Position numbers and translations under genes: made by a program. Shown piece by piece: positions 26,047 to 34,271 of a DNA stretch of 64,000 nucleotides (position 1 is the first letter of the stretch; each line of letters starts with the position of its first letter). Source of the stretch: Bryobacter aggregatus MPL3 (GTDB lineage: Bacteria; Acidobacteriota; Terriglobia; Bryobacterales; Bryobacteraceae); NCBI RefSeq assembly GCF_000702445.1, contig NZ_JNIF01000003.1, forward strand, positions 992,001 to 1,056,000. The letters run 5' to 3'. The notes beneath the pieces were generated by a model that was not told the DNA's origin, did no database searches, and worked only from the letters and a program-made list of their open reading frames with translations.

Positions 26047-29000
26047 TTAGAAAAAGAGGCGAAGCGCGAATTCAGTCACTCGCGAATCCTGTGCTCCTGT
26101 GATCTTTCCAAAGGTCTGCGGACTGGACAGGTTGGTGCCCGGGTTCCGGAAGTTTGGATGATTGAAGGCGTTATAGAACTCCCCCCGGAACTGCAGCATC
26201 GCCCGTTCCCGGAAGTGGAAGTTCCGCATCAGGGAGAGATCGGTGTTGTTAATCCCGGGTCCGTGCAAGGGGAAGCGGGAGGCGTTTCCGAGTTGATAGG
26301 GCTGCGCCGTCGTGAAGGCAGCGGTATTGAACCAGCGGTCCAGTGTGCGATCTCCGCGATCGAGAGAAGCTCCGGCAATCTGATTCGGACGTTGCACTGC
26401 CGTGAAGCCACCGAGCGTATTGTTCTGAGTAATCGACATCGGCAGACCAACCTGAAGCTCTGTGAGACCCGCAAACTGCCAGCCACCCACAAGATCCTTC
26501 AGCACAGGAGTGGAGGAGAGATACTTTCCGCCGCGGCCAAAAGGCAACTGGTACACGTAGTTCACCACAAAGCGCTGCGGCACGTCGTAGCCACCGACGC
26601 CACGCTCGGCCTTGAGATTGTAAACGTCCTGCACGCCGACGCCATTCGAGCGGGAAGGACCATCGACATCGTTGAGCAGCTTGCTGAAGGTATAGGCCGC
26701 CGATACGAGCAGGCCGTTCTTCCAACGGTGCTCCAGCTTTGCCTGCAGAGAATGATAGGAGGAGTTGCCGTCGTTGGCCAGGATCGACGCACCGGAGTAC
26801 TGCGGAAAGGGCCGCAGGGATTGCAGATTCCCTGCTCCGAACTGGTTCGACCGCAACTGGTTCATGTTCAGAGCGATCGGGAGCTTGGTGCCCTTTGTCG
26901 CAACATAATCGGTCTCGAGGAACCAACCGCCGGGTAGCTCCCGCTGGATGCCCATCTGCCAGGTCTGGTTGTACGGAGTACGATTCCGGGAGTCGAGTGC
27001 GGTGACCGAAGAGGTGGGCGCCGTGAGGCTGGCCGGGATGTAAGGCAAGCCGCTGGGGTCCACGTTGTAAGAGTAGGCAGGCACGCCGTCCTTGAGATAG
27101 TAACGCGGGGTGATGTTGTTATCGAGACTAGTAAAGGTCGCCCGCACCGAGTACTGCGACACCGGCCCGACACTCGCATAGCCGATGCTCGGCAAGCGGT
27201 AGACGCCGTAGCCACCGCGCAGGACCGTCTTCGGCGCGAAGTTCCAGGCAAAACCAACGCGGGGCAGAAAGTTGTAGTAGATGTTCGGAACAAAGTGCCG
27301 CGGCGCTCCATTGCGTCCCGCAAACTCCACTTCGCCCAGCTTGGCGACGGTCCGGTTTTGCAGATTCGGATTGAAGCTCGCAAACTGATTGTTCGCCTCG
27401 GAGTAGGGCCCGTTGAATTCCCAGCGCAGGCCCAGGTTCAAGGTCAAGCGTGAACTGAGCTTGAAGTCATCCTGCAGATAGATCCCAGCGCTGTTGATGT
27501 TCAGCCGGTAGGTGTAGTCTTCCATCTGGATCTGTGTCGACTGCGGAGCGCCAATCAAGAGATCGGCCAACCCGAAGCCGCTGTTGCTCACACCCTGAGA
27601 GGAGGTGAAGATGTTGCCGAAGCTGTAGGTGCCGGACATCTTTCCAGGATTGTAGAAGTTGTACATCTGCCGCCGGTAATCGCCGCCCATCTTCAGGGTG
27701 TGACGGCCATTCTGGAAAGTCAGTGCTTCTGAGAAGACCCAACTGCGGTTGCGATCGTTGTTGCTCGGCGAGGAGCCCAGCTGCACAAGCGAATCCACTT
27801 TGACAATCGGGAAGCTGGTGAGCGGCACGCCCTTCAGCCCGAGTTCGCCGGCAGGACCGCCGCTCGCAAAGGTGTAGTTCACTTCCTGAACAAATCCAGC
27901 ACGCAGTTCATTGACGACATGCGGGCCAAAGACGTGGGTTTCACTGACAGCAACCTGCGTGTCGCGAAAACCGCTGGCCGTATCATTATTTGCGTTGTTG
28001 AGCAGGCGCGGCTGCGCGTCGCCGTTGGGATTGTAACGGCCAAAGCGGACGAAGCCTTTATCGTTTGAGCTGAAGTTGTGATCGACGCGAGTCAGCGTCT
28101 GCCAAACCTGCCGCCCTTGCGGCGGGTTCACCGAATAGTTATTGCTCCCGCCGAAGGAGCCGTTCGGATTCGGGTAGTACTTCACGATCGCCGCAGCAAC
28201 CGGATCGATGCGGCTCGCAGGAATGCGGTTGCCAGGAAAGGGCGCGCGGGTTTGCGGGTCGTAAATTGCGATCGGTTTGCCACCAGCCATTGTCTGGGAG
28301 AAGTCGCCAGAGCGTTCGGCAGCGGTAGGCACCTGGGCGTTATACACGTTCCCGGTGGAGGATAAGGTGACGTTGAAGTCGGTGAAGAAGAAAGTTTTGT
28401 CACGGCCGTTGTAGAGCTTTGGAATCAGGACAGGGCCGCTCAAGGTGGCTCCAGGATTGTTCTGGACGTACTTCTGGAGATTGTTCGGCGCAAAATAGTT
28501 GCGGGCATTCAGCACGCGATTGCGGAAGAAGTTGAACGCACTGCCGTGGAGTTCGTTTGTGCCTGTCTTGGAAGTCAACAACATGACACCTCCACCCGTG
28601 TGTCCCCATTCCGCTGAGAACGGCGTGGTAATCACCTTAAATTCCTGCACGGAGTCAGGGCTGGGTGTCAGCGTATAGGTCTGGTCGCTTGGATTCGTTG
28701 TGGGCAAGCCATCGACAAGAATCTCATTCGTAACAGGACGCCCGCCGCCGAAGCTGAAATTATTGATATTGCTGTTGTTGGCGCTGGTCGAGGTGACCCC
28801 TGGCACCATCTTTGCCAGCAGAAGCGGAGAGCGCCCCCGCGAGTTGGTGCCCAGCAGAGGGATGTTCATCAATTGCTGTTCTCCCACCACGTGTCCGATT
28901 TCTGGCGATACGAAATCCAGTTGCACCGAGGAGGCGGAGACTTCTACTTTCTCCGAGACCTCGCCAATCTGAAGCTGTGCATTGATTCGCACCTGTTGAT

Positions 29001-29280
29001 TCAATTGCACGGGCACATTGGTGCTGCGGTGCTCTTTGAACCCCTGTACGGAGATGACGACGTTGTATTCGCCCGGCTTCAGAAACGACACGAGGTAGTC
29101 ACCGGTCGAGTTGCTTTCCGTTTTCCAGATGGCGTTGGTCGCGATTTCCGTAATCGTGATCCTGGCGTTCGGGACCGCGGCCGCAGCATCATCGGTGACG
29201 CGCCCTCCGATCGCACCGGTAAAAGTTTGCGCCCATAGCGGCAACACTAAGAGCGAGAGAGGAATGAGTTTGGCAAACAT
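26047..29280 (-). CDS. TonB-dependent receptor, Oar-like with CarboxypepD-regulatory domain
   Basis: About 1077 residues. The signal peptide (LIPLSLLVLPLWAQ) is followed by a CarboxypepD_reg-like domain (GAIGGRVTDDAAAAVPNARI), a plug (GEQQLMNIPLLGTNSRG; NEILVDGLPTTNPSDQ) and a large beta-barrel ending with EFALRLFF. Start choice: the longest frame begins at TTG 29286, but ATG 29280 with AAAGG upstream gives the better signal peptide. It is divergent from a DeoR-type regulator and its promoter region carries candidate operators, so its ligand may be a sugar or nucleoside (inference). The barrel is clearly different in sequence from the one at 20623. Confidence 0.9.
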   Translation of the reverse strand: MFAKLIPLSLLVLPLWAQTFTGAIGGRVTDDAAAAVPNARITITEIATNAIWKTESNSTGDYLVSFLKPGEYNVVISVQGFKEHRSTNVPVQLNQQVRINAQLQIGEVSEKVEVSASSVQLDFVSPEIGHVVGEQQLMNIPLLGTNSRGRSPLLLAKMVPGVTSTSANNSNINNFSFGGGRPVTNEILVDGLPTTNPSDQTYTLTPSPDSVQEFKVITTPFSAEWGHTGGGVMLLTSKTGTNELHGSAFNFFRNRVLNARNYFAPNNLQKYVQNNPGATLSGPVLIPKLYNGRDKTFFFTDFNVTLSSTGNVYNAQVPTAAERSGDFSQTMAGGKPIAIYDPQTRAPFPGNRIPASRIDPVAAAIVKYYPNPNGSFGGSNNYSVNPPQGRQVWQTLTRVDHNFSSNDKGFVRFGRYNPNGDAQPRLLNNANNDTASGFRDTQVAVSETHVFGPHVVNELRAGFVQEVNYTFASGGPAGELGLKGVPLTSFPIVKVDSLVQLGSSPSNNDRNRSWVFSEALTFQNGRHTLKMGGDYRRQMYNFYNPGKMSGTYSFGNIFTSSQGVSNSGFGLADLLIGAPQSTQIQMEDYTYRLNINSAGIYLQDDFKLSSRLTLNLGLRWEFNGPYSEANNQFASFNPNLQNRTVAKLGEVEFAGRNGAPRHFVPNIYYNFLPRVGFAWNFAPKTVLRGGYGVYRLPSIGYASVGPVSQYSVRATFTSLDNNITPRYYLKDGVPAYSYNVDPSGLPYIPASLTAPTSSVTALDSRNRTPYNQTWQMGIQRELPGGWFLETDYVATKGTKLPIALNMNQLRSNQFGAGNLQSLRPFPQYSGASILANDGNSSYHSLQAKLEHRWKNGLLVSAAYTFSKLLNDVDGPSRSNGVGVQDVYNLKAERGVGGYDVPQRFVVNYVYQLPFGRGGKYLSSTPVLKDLVGGWQFAGLTELQVGLPMSITQNNTLGGFTAVQRPNQIAGASLDRGDRTLDRWFNTAAFTTAQPYQLGNASRFPLHGPGINNTDLSLMRNFHFRERAMLQFRGEFYNAFNHPNFRNPGTNLSSPQTFGKITGAQDSRVTEFALRLFF

Positions 29281-29298
29281 GAACAAACCTTTGATTGC

Positions 29299-29315
29299 GT
29301 GTTAATATTTCACAC
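29299..29315. promoter_or_regulatory. Imperfect repeat element (TGTTAATATTTC) in the TonB-receptor/DeoR divergent region
   Basis: GTG-TTAATATTTCA-CAC forms a short inverted repeat just upstream of the TonB receptor start. Its core TGTTAATATTTC (29300-29311) recurs with one mismatch as TGTTAATTTTTC at 29397-29408, next to the palindrome at 29418. The spacing suggests a shared regulator binding twice, most simply the DeoR-type protein encoded downstream. Confidence 0.35.
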
Positions 29316-29417
29316 AAGCAACAAGGAGGCGCGATTGCGAACAACGTCACAAACAGGATTCTTGCAGAGTGTGTATCAAAAGGATAGCCAGCCACCTGTT
29401 AATTTTTCGTGAATCAA

Positions 29418-29432
29418 TGTTATGTTTTAACA
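29418..29432 (+). promoter_or_regulatory. Palindromic operator candidate TGTTA-N5-TAACA before the DeoR-type gene
   Basis: The 15-bp element TGTTATGTTTTAACA has perfect 5-bp arms and ends eight bases before the start codon. It closely resembles the E. coli deoO operator TGTTAGAATTCTAACA (one base shorter). Autoregulation by the DeoR-family protein directly downstream is the simplest reading. Confidence 0.5.
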
Positions 29433-29439
29433 AGTAGAC

Positions 29440-30201
29440 ATGGACTCCGCTCTTACGCCCAATCGCCAGGAAGACATCCTGCAGCTACTGCGGCAACGCA
29501 CCTCTGCCTCCTTCGAGGAGATCGCAAGACACTTTGGCGTCTCGGAGATGACCGTGCGGCGCGACCTTCAGAAGTTAATGGAGACCGGCGAGGTGATCCG
29601 AATCCCCGGGGGCGCGCGCACCACCCGTTCCGTCACCTTTGAGAAAACCTTCACCGAACGCATGCAGCGGATGGCCTTGGCCAAGGAGAAAATCGGCCGA
29701 GCCGCGGCCAATCTGATCCAGGAACACGAATCGATCGTGCTCGACTCCGGCACCACCACGCTGTACATCGCCCGCCATCTGCGCACGAGAAGCAATATCG
29801 TGGTGCTCACCTTCTCGCTGGCCGTGATCGATGAGCTGGCAGGCAACGATTCCGTCCGCGTCGAGCTCACCGGAGGAACCTATCGCCGGGGGAGTCAGGA
29901 CCTCATCGGGCATGCGGTTGCTGAGAGCCTTTCCACCGTCTGCGCCGACAAGGTCTTCTTCGGTGCCGCCGCGCTTTCCTTGCAACGAGGCGCCATGGTC
30001 TTCGATCCCGATGCGCAGCGCAGCTTATTGCGTGCAGGCATCCAACGCATCCTGGTGATCGACAGCAGCAAGATTGGCACCGAAGCCCTCTACAACTTCA
30101 CGCGCACCGACAATTGCGACATGATCATCACCGACGATGGCATCCATCCCGAACACTTGGAACAGCTGACCAAGCAGACTCGAGTGCTGGTCGCCGAGTA
30201 A
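29440..30201 (+). CDS. DeoR/GlpR-family transcriptional regulator
   Basis: The 253 residues consist of an N-terminal winged helix-turn-helix (SFEEIARHFGVSEMTVRRDL, residues 24-43) and a DeoRC sugar-phosphate sensor domain with IVLDSGTTTLYIARHL, TFSLAVIDEL, LTGGTYRRGSQDLIGH and VIDSSKIGTEALYNF. DeoRC domains resemble ribose-5-phosphate isomerase and bind phosphorylated sugars. The neighbouring kinase gene downstream (33 bases away) makes a sugar phosphate and is the likely target. A palindrome resembling the deoO site lies upstream. Confidence 0.92.
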   Translation: MDSALTPNRQEDILQLLRQRTSASFEEIARHFGVSEMTVRRDLQKLMETGEVIRIPGGARTTRSVTFEKTFTERMQRMALAKEKIGRAAANLIQEHESIVLDSGTTTLYIARHLRTRSNIVVLTFSLAVIDELAGNDSVRVELTGGTYRRGSQDLIGHAVAESLSTVCADKVFFGAAALSLQRGAMVFDPDAQRSLLRAGIQRILVIDSSKIGTEALYNFTRTDNCDMIITDDGIHPEHLEQLTKQTRVLVAE

Positions 30202-30234
30202 CCGTTCCCCCCAGGCTTCGCGGAGAATCAAGGT

Positions 30235-31581
30235 GTGGGCTTTCGACACTCTGATTCTCCGGGCGACCGCTATCTAGCACGTGCGCCAGGCAGACTCGAC
30301 CTGATGGGCGGCAATGTGGACTATACCGGCGGGCTCGTCTTCCAAGCCACCATCCGCGAAGCCACTTGGGCCACCGCGCGCCTGCGCCAAGACCGTCAGA
30401 TCCACTTCTTCAACCCACAGGTCGAGCAGCTCGGCTGGAACCCTTCGCCCACATTCCATCTCGATGATCTGGCCAGTATCGAAAGCGTTCGCGCCGCGGT
30501 CCATCGCGATCCGGGTACGCGATGGACCGCCTACATTCTCGGCCTCTTTTTCCTGCTTGCCAAGCGATACCCGGAACAGATCGTGAGCGGCGCCGAGGTC
30601 CAGATCCGTTCTGAAGTGCCACTGAACAAGGGCGTCAGCTCTTCCGCTTCTCTGGAAGTGGCAGTGATGAAGGCCACGGCTGCGGCCTATTCAATTGCAC
30701 TGGCCGGTGTGGAGCTGGCGGAAGCTTGCCAGTGGACGGAGAATGTCATCGCCGAATCCGCTTGTGGCGTCATGGACCAGATGGCCGTTGTCTTGGGCGA
30801 GGAAAATGCCGTTCTCCCCATCCTCTGCCAGCCCGCGCTCCCCCGCCCTCCTGTCCGCCTTCCCGCAGGGCTCGCCTGCTGGGGCATCGATTCCGGAGTC
30901 GCCCGCACCGTGGCCGGCATCGCCTATGAAACCGCACGCGCCGCATCCTTTCTCGGCTACAAACTGATTTGCGATCGCGCGGGAATTCCGGTCTCATTGG
31001 AAGCCCATCGCCCCGCGCCCCGCTGGACAGATCCCTACTGGCATGGCTATTTGAGCAATCTGAGTCCCGCGGAATTCCACTCCCGCTTTGAAGCGCATTT
31101 ACCTGAACAGATGACCGGAGCAGAGTATCTAGCCACGGCCCATGTGCACGTTGATCCCTACACACGTCTGGACCCGCGGCAGAGCTACCGCGTCCGTGCC
31201 TGCACACGCTATTCGGTGGAAGACCATGCCCGGGTGCAACGCTTTGTCACACTCGCCGAGCAAGGCATAGGCGCAGAGCAGATGGGAGATCTGATGTACC
31301 AGTCGCACGCTGCCTATACGGAATGCGGACTGGGCCATGAGGCCACCGATCTACTGGTAGATCTTGTACAGAAAGCAGGAGAGGCGGCCGGACTATTTGG
31401 GGCCAGGGTGAGTGGAGGAGGAGCAGGAGGAACGGTTGTGGTACTGGGCCGAAGCGACGCCCGCGCCGCCATCGATCGCATTGCCCACCAATACGCGGCC
31501 CTGCGCGGTTATGTGCCCTATGTCTTTGAAGGAAGCTCGATGGGAGCGGACGCATTCGGCGTGCAGCGTCTCGCGCCATAG
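30235..31581 (+). CDS. GHMP sugar kinase, L-arabinokinase-like (galactokinase family)
   Basis: The protein is 448 residues long. GHMP motif 1 is ARAPGRLDLMGGNVDYTGG (15-33), the ATP loop is NKGVSSSASLE (131-141) and the third motif near 395-405 is SGGGAGGTVVVLG. Further blocks, such as ESACGVMDQMAVVLGE, CWGIDSGVARTV and YRVRACTRYSVEDHARV, resemble from memory the kinase domain of plant L-arabinokinase more than bacterial GalK. The expected reaction is ATP-dependent phosphorylation of a free sugar at C1. It lacks the N-terminal extension of the plant enzyme. The start is GTG 30235, preceded by GGAGAA. It follows the DeoR-type regulator, presumably under its control. Confidence 0.75.
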   Translation: MGFRHSDSPGDRYLARAPGRLDLMGGNVDYTGGLVFQATIREATWATARLRQDRQIHFFNPQVEQLGWNPSPTFHLDDLASIESVRAAVHRDPGTRWTAYILGLFFLLAKRYPEQIVSGAEVQIRSEVPLNKGVSSSASLEVAVMKATAAAYSIALAGVELAEACQWTENVIAESACGVMDQMAVVLGEENAVLPILCQPALPRPPVRLPAGLACWGIDSGVARTVAGIAYETARAASFLGYKLICDRAGIPVSLEAHRPAPRWTDPYWHGYLSNLSPAEFHSRFEAHLPEQMTGAEYLATAHVHVDPYTRLDPRQSYRVRACTRYSVEDHARVQRFVTLAEQGIGAEQMGDLMYQSHAAYTECGLGHEATDLLVDLVQKAGEAAGLFGARVSGGGAGGTVVVLGRSDARAAIDRIAHQYAALRGYVPYVFEGSSMGADAFGVQRLAP

Positions 31582-31592
31582 CCTCAAATGCG

Positions 31593-31620
31593 AAGAGACC
31601 GGACTTTCGTCCGGTCTCTT
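31593..31620. terminator. Strong stem-loop between the GHMP kinase and tRNA-Leu
   Basis: A perfect 12-bp stem (AAGAGACCGGAC / GTCCGGTCTCTT) with loop TTTC starts 12 bases after the kinase stop and lies 18 bases beyond the 3' end of the convergent tRNA-Leu gene. Being symmetrical, it could end transcription from both sides. No long U-run follows on either strand. Confidence 0.7.
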
Positions 31621-31637
31621 GATTCGCTTTTAAATTT

Positions 31638-31722
31638 TGGTGCGGAGAACAGGACTTGAACCTGCACGATGTTACTCGCTAGCACCTCAAGCTAGTGCGT
31701 CTGCCAATTCCGCCATCTCCGC
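31638..31722 (-). tRNA. tRNA-Leu (anticodon GAG)
   Basis: The 85-base class II tRNA has an acceptor stem GCGGAGA / TCTCCGC, a D-arm, an anticodon stem CTAGC / GCTAG with loop TTGAGGT (anticodon GAG), a long variable arm, a T-arm with GTTCAAG, and an encoded 3' CCA. It reads CUC and CUU codons. It lies directly downstream of secG on the same strand. Confidence 0.95.
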
Positions 31723-31786
31723 AAGGTGACAATTCTGAGTTTACTACGACGGCCTGAGGTTCGACCATCTTCTCAGAAAAAGTAGT

Positions 31787-32287
31787 TTATTTCTTTGGTT
31801 CCGTTTTGATTTCGTTGCCGTTCGCATCGACCGGAATCTTCTTGCCCAGCTTCACAGGAACCGGCTCACCCTTGGCGGCCTTCTTCTCTGCGTCCTTCGG
31901 CAATTCCACTTCCTGCTTCGATACCACGCGGCCCTGTTCGTCCACCATCTCAACAGCAGGTGTCTGCGACGGAGCCTTCTGCTCTACCTGGGGAGCGGGC
32001 GCCGGAACATTGGTGCGGTCAAAGACCGTACCGCTTCCGCCACCGGCCGCACCACCACGAGTCGCCAGAACGGCCAGAGTCAGGCTGGTCACCATGAACA
32101 GAGCAGCTGCAGTCGTGGTCACTCGGGACAACACTGTAGCCGCGCTGCGCGGGCCAAAAGTTGTCTGTGAGCCCATACCGCCAAAAGCTCCCGCAAGATC
32201 GGCCGCCTTGCCGCTTTGCAGCAGCACAACGCCAATCAGAATCAGGCAAACCAGAACATGAACGATGGTTACAAGGATGACAATCAT
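31787..32287 (-). CDS. secG: Preprotein translocase subunit SecG with long C-terminal tail
   Basis: The 166-residue protein has the SecG core: a first membrane helix (VILVTIVHVLVCLILIGVVLLQ), the cytoplasmic loop LAGAFGGMGSQTTFGPRSA, and a second helix (LFMVTSLTLAVLA). The remaining 90 or so residues are hydrophilic, Pro/Lys/Glu-rich and probably disordered, making this longer than the usual SecG of about 75-110 residues. SecG assists SecYEG protein export. I start it at ATG 32287 with AGGCGGA upstream; the longer frame has no SecG-like content. It is divergent from the phosphofructokinase gene and followed by tRNA-Leu. Confidence 0.93.
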   Translation of the reverse strand: MIVILVTIVHVLVCLILIGVVLLQSGKAADLAGAFGGMGSQTTFGPRSAATVLSRVTTTAAALFMVTSLTLAVLATRGGAAGGGSGTVFDRTNVPAPAPQVEQKAPSQTPAVEMVDEQGRVVSKQEVELPKDAEKKAAKGEPVPVKLGKKIPVDANGNEIKTEPKK

Positions 32288-32422
32288 AAAAAAATCCGCC
32301 TGCGAAATGCGCGAGCGGCACCTCCCCGAGTATACGACAAAATCGCGGCCCAAGGCCCGATTCACCCGCTTCGCCCATTACAATAGTGGTTTCAATCCTT
32401 CAATCCTGAATTAGGAGTATCC

Positions 32423-33607
32423 ATGAGCAAACGGCGTATTGGCATCCTCACCGGCGGTGGAGATGTCCCCGGTCTGAACTCTGTCATTAAAAGCGTGACC
32501 TATCGCGGTTATGAATTGGGCGCGGAAGTAGTTGGCATCCGTCGCGGTTGGGAAGGGCTCACCCATCTCAACCTCGACGATCCGATGAGCCGCAGCCGCT
32601 ACGTTATTGACCTTTCGCGCGAAAACACACGTACGATCGACCGCACCGGTGGCACCTTCCTGCATTCGAGCCGCACGAATCCCGCCAAGATGAAGAAGGT
32701 TCCCGAGTTCCTGGCGGGCAGCACCTTCCCCTCCGATACGGTCACCAAGGATGGCGTCACCAACACGGTATACGACATGAGTCCGCAAGTGCTCAAGAAT
32801 CTCGAAGCACTCGGCCTTGATTATCTCGTCGCCATCGGTGGCGATGACACGCTCAGCTATGCAGCGCGTCTCGACAAGCTCGGCTTCAAAGTGGTGGCCA
32901 TCCCCAAAACGATGGACAACGACGTTCGCAATACGGAATATTGCATCGGCTTCTCCACCGCCATCAGCCGCGCGATGGATGCCATCCAGCGCCAGCGCAC
33001 CACGGTCGGCTCCCACGAGCGTATCGGTGTGTTCCGCATCTTCGGACGCGATGCTGGCTACACAGCGCTCTACACCGCCTATGTCACCAGCGTCCGCTGC
33101 GGCATCCCTGAGTACAAATTCGACCTCGAAAAGATGGTCCAGTTGCTGATGGACGACAAGCGCAAGAACCCCAGCAACTACTCACTCGTGCTGCTCTCAG
33201 AAGGCGCACAGTGGGCCGGCTACCAGGTGGTCGAGTACGGCGAAGCCGATGCCTACGGCCATCGCAAGAAGTTGAATGTCGGTGAGATCTTTGCCGACGA
33301 AATCAAGAAGCGCACCAAGGAAGAAACGATCGTCAGCGACCTCACTTACGATCTCCGCTCCGGCGCTCCGGACTTTGTCGACAAGCTTGTCGCCACCACC
33401 TTCGGCAACATGGCGCTCGACACCATCATCGAAGGCAAGAGCGGCCTGATGACCTCTATCGTCAACGGTTCCTACGCAATGAGTCCCATCCCCGATCCGA
33501 AGCTCGGGCCGCGCAAGGTGGAACTCGACCTGATGTACAACACCGAACGCTATCGCCCGAACTACGCCAACAAGTTGGGTCTTCCGATTTTCTTGACTCA
33601 CGCCTAG
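32423..33607 (+). CDS. 6-Phosphofructokinase, residues of the PPi-dependent type
   Basis: The protein is 394 residues long, a PFK fold with GGGDVPGLNSVIK near the N-terminus, AIGGDDTLSYA (138-147), PKTMDNDV (161-168), RIFGRDAGYTAL and VLLSEGAQWAG. ATP-PFKs such as E. coli PfkA have GGDG and GTIDND; PPi-dependent enzymes have Asp and Lys at those two places, as here (Asp142, Lys162). So PPi is the more likely phosphoryl donor for fructose 6-phosphate (inference). The start ATG is preceded by TTAGGAG. Its divergent neighbour is secG. Confidence 0.9.
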   Translation: MSKRRIGILTGGGDVPGLNSVIKSVTYRGYELGAEVVGIRRGWEGLTHLNLDDPMSRSRYVIDLSRENTRTIDRTGGTFLHSSRTNPAKMKKVPEFLAGSTFPSDTVTKDGVTNTVYDMSPQVLKNLEALGLDYLVAIGGDDTLSYAARLDKLGFKVVAIPKTMDNDVRNTEYCIGFSTAISRAMDAIQRQRTTVGSHERIGVFRIFGRDAGYTALYTAYVTSVRCGIPEYKFDLEKMVQLLMDDKRKNPSNYSLVLLSEGAQWAGYQVVEYGEADAYGHRKKLNVGEIFADEIKKRTKEETIVSDLTYDLRSGAPDFVDKLVATTFGNMALDTIIEGKSGLMTSIVNGSYAMSPIPDPKLGPRKVELDLMYNTERYRPNYANKLGLPIFLTHA

Positions 33608-33614
33608 GAAAAAT

Positions 33615-34268
33615 TTGTTCTCCTGGTTCCAAGAACTTCTCAAACGGGGGCAGACTGCCAAGTCTGCCCCCGTTGTTGATTTAGCGGAAATCCGCCGTAG
33701 CTTTGAAGACGCGGCGAGCGATGAGGAACACTTCCCCTCCACCATCGATCCGCGTATTTACCATGTCCAATTGATTGCCCGCTATTTTGGCGATCTCAAT
33801 GGCAAACGGGTTCTCGATGCCGGTTGCGGCAAAGGCCGCTTTGGCCGAGTCCTCCACGAGCAGAACCCGCAGGCCAAGATCGTTTCGCTCGACCTCGCGC
33901 TTGCCATGCTGCGCCATGCCGGCCCGCCGCTCTTGCCCTGCTGCGGCACCCTCACCCAATACCCCTTTCGCGACGCCAGCTTCGACTGTGTTTACGCCAC
34001 CGAAAGTCTCGAACATGCTGTCGACATCGAGAGCGCCATCGCCGAGTTGTGCCGGGTGCTGAAGCCGGGCGGCAAGCTCGTCATCATCGACAAGAATGCC
34101 GACCACTGGGGCCGCTTTGACACCCCCCATTGGGAACGCTGGTTTCGCCCCGCTGAACTCGAACAACTCCTGCGCCGCCATTGCAAAGAGGCCTCCAGCG
34201 AATTCATCTCCTACTGGGAAGATGTCCCGCCAGATGGCCTCTTTGTTGCCTGGAAAGCGATCCGTTAA
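33615..34268 (+). CDS. Class I SAM-dependent methyltransferase
   Basis: The 217 residues contain the Rossmann-type methyltransferase motifs: VLDAGCGKGRFGRVL (motif I, about 72-86), IVSLDLALAMLRHA (II), YPFRDASFDCVYATESLEH, and LKPGGKLVIIDKN. The substrate is unknown. The proposed start is TTG 33615, seven bases after pfk. A 14-bp hairpin (33643-33674) falls inside the predicted coding region near the start and may be a pfk terminator or a translational control element, so the true start is uncertain. The downstream SDR gene is convergent. Confidence 0.82.
   Translation: MFSWFQELLKRGQTAKSAPVVDLAEIRRSFEDAASDEEHFPSTIDPRIYHVQLIARYFGDLNGKRVLDAGCGKGRFGRVLHEQNPQAKIVSLDLALAMLRHAGPPLLPCCGTLTQYPFRDASFDCVYATESLEHAVDIESAIAELCRVLKPGGKLVIIDKNADHWGRFDTPHWERWFRPAELEQLLRRHCKEASSEFISYWEDVPPDGLFVAWKAIR
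33643..33674 (+). terminator. Perfect 14-bp stem-loop just after pfk, inside the methyltransferase 5' end
   Basis: AACGGGGGCAGACT and its exact reverse complement are separated by GCCA. The structure is very GC-rich and would be stable in mRNA. No U-run follows (GTTGAT). It lies 36 bases past the pfk stop. It could attenuate readthrough into the methyltransferase gene. Confidence 0.5.
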
Positions 34269-34271
34269 AGC

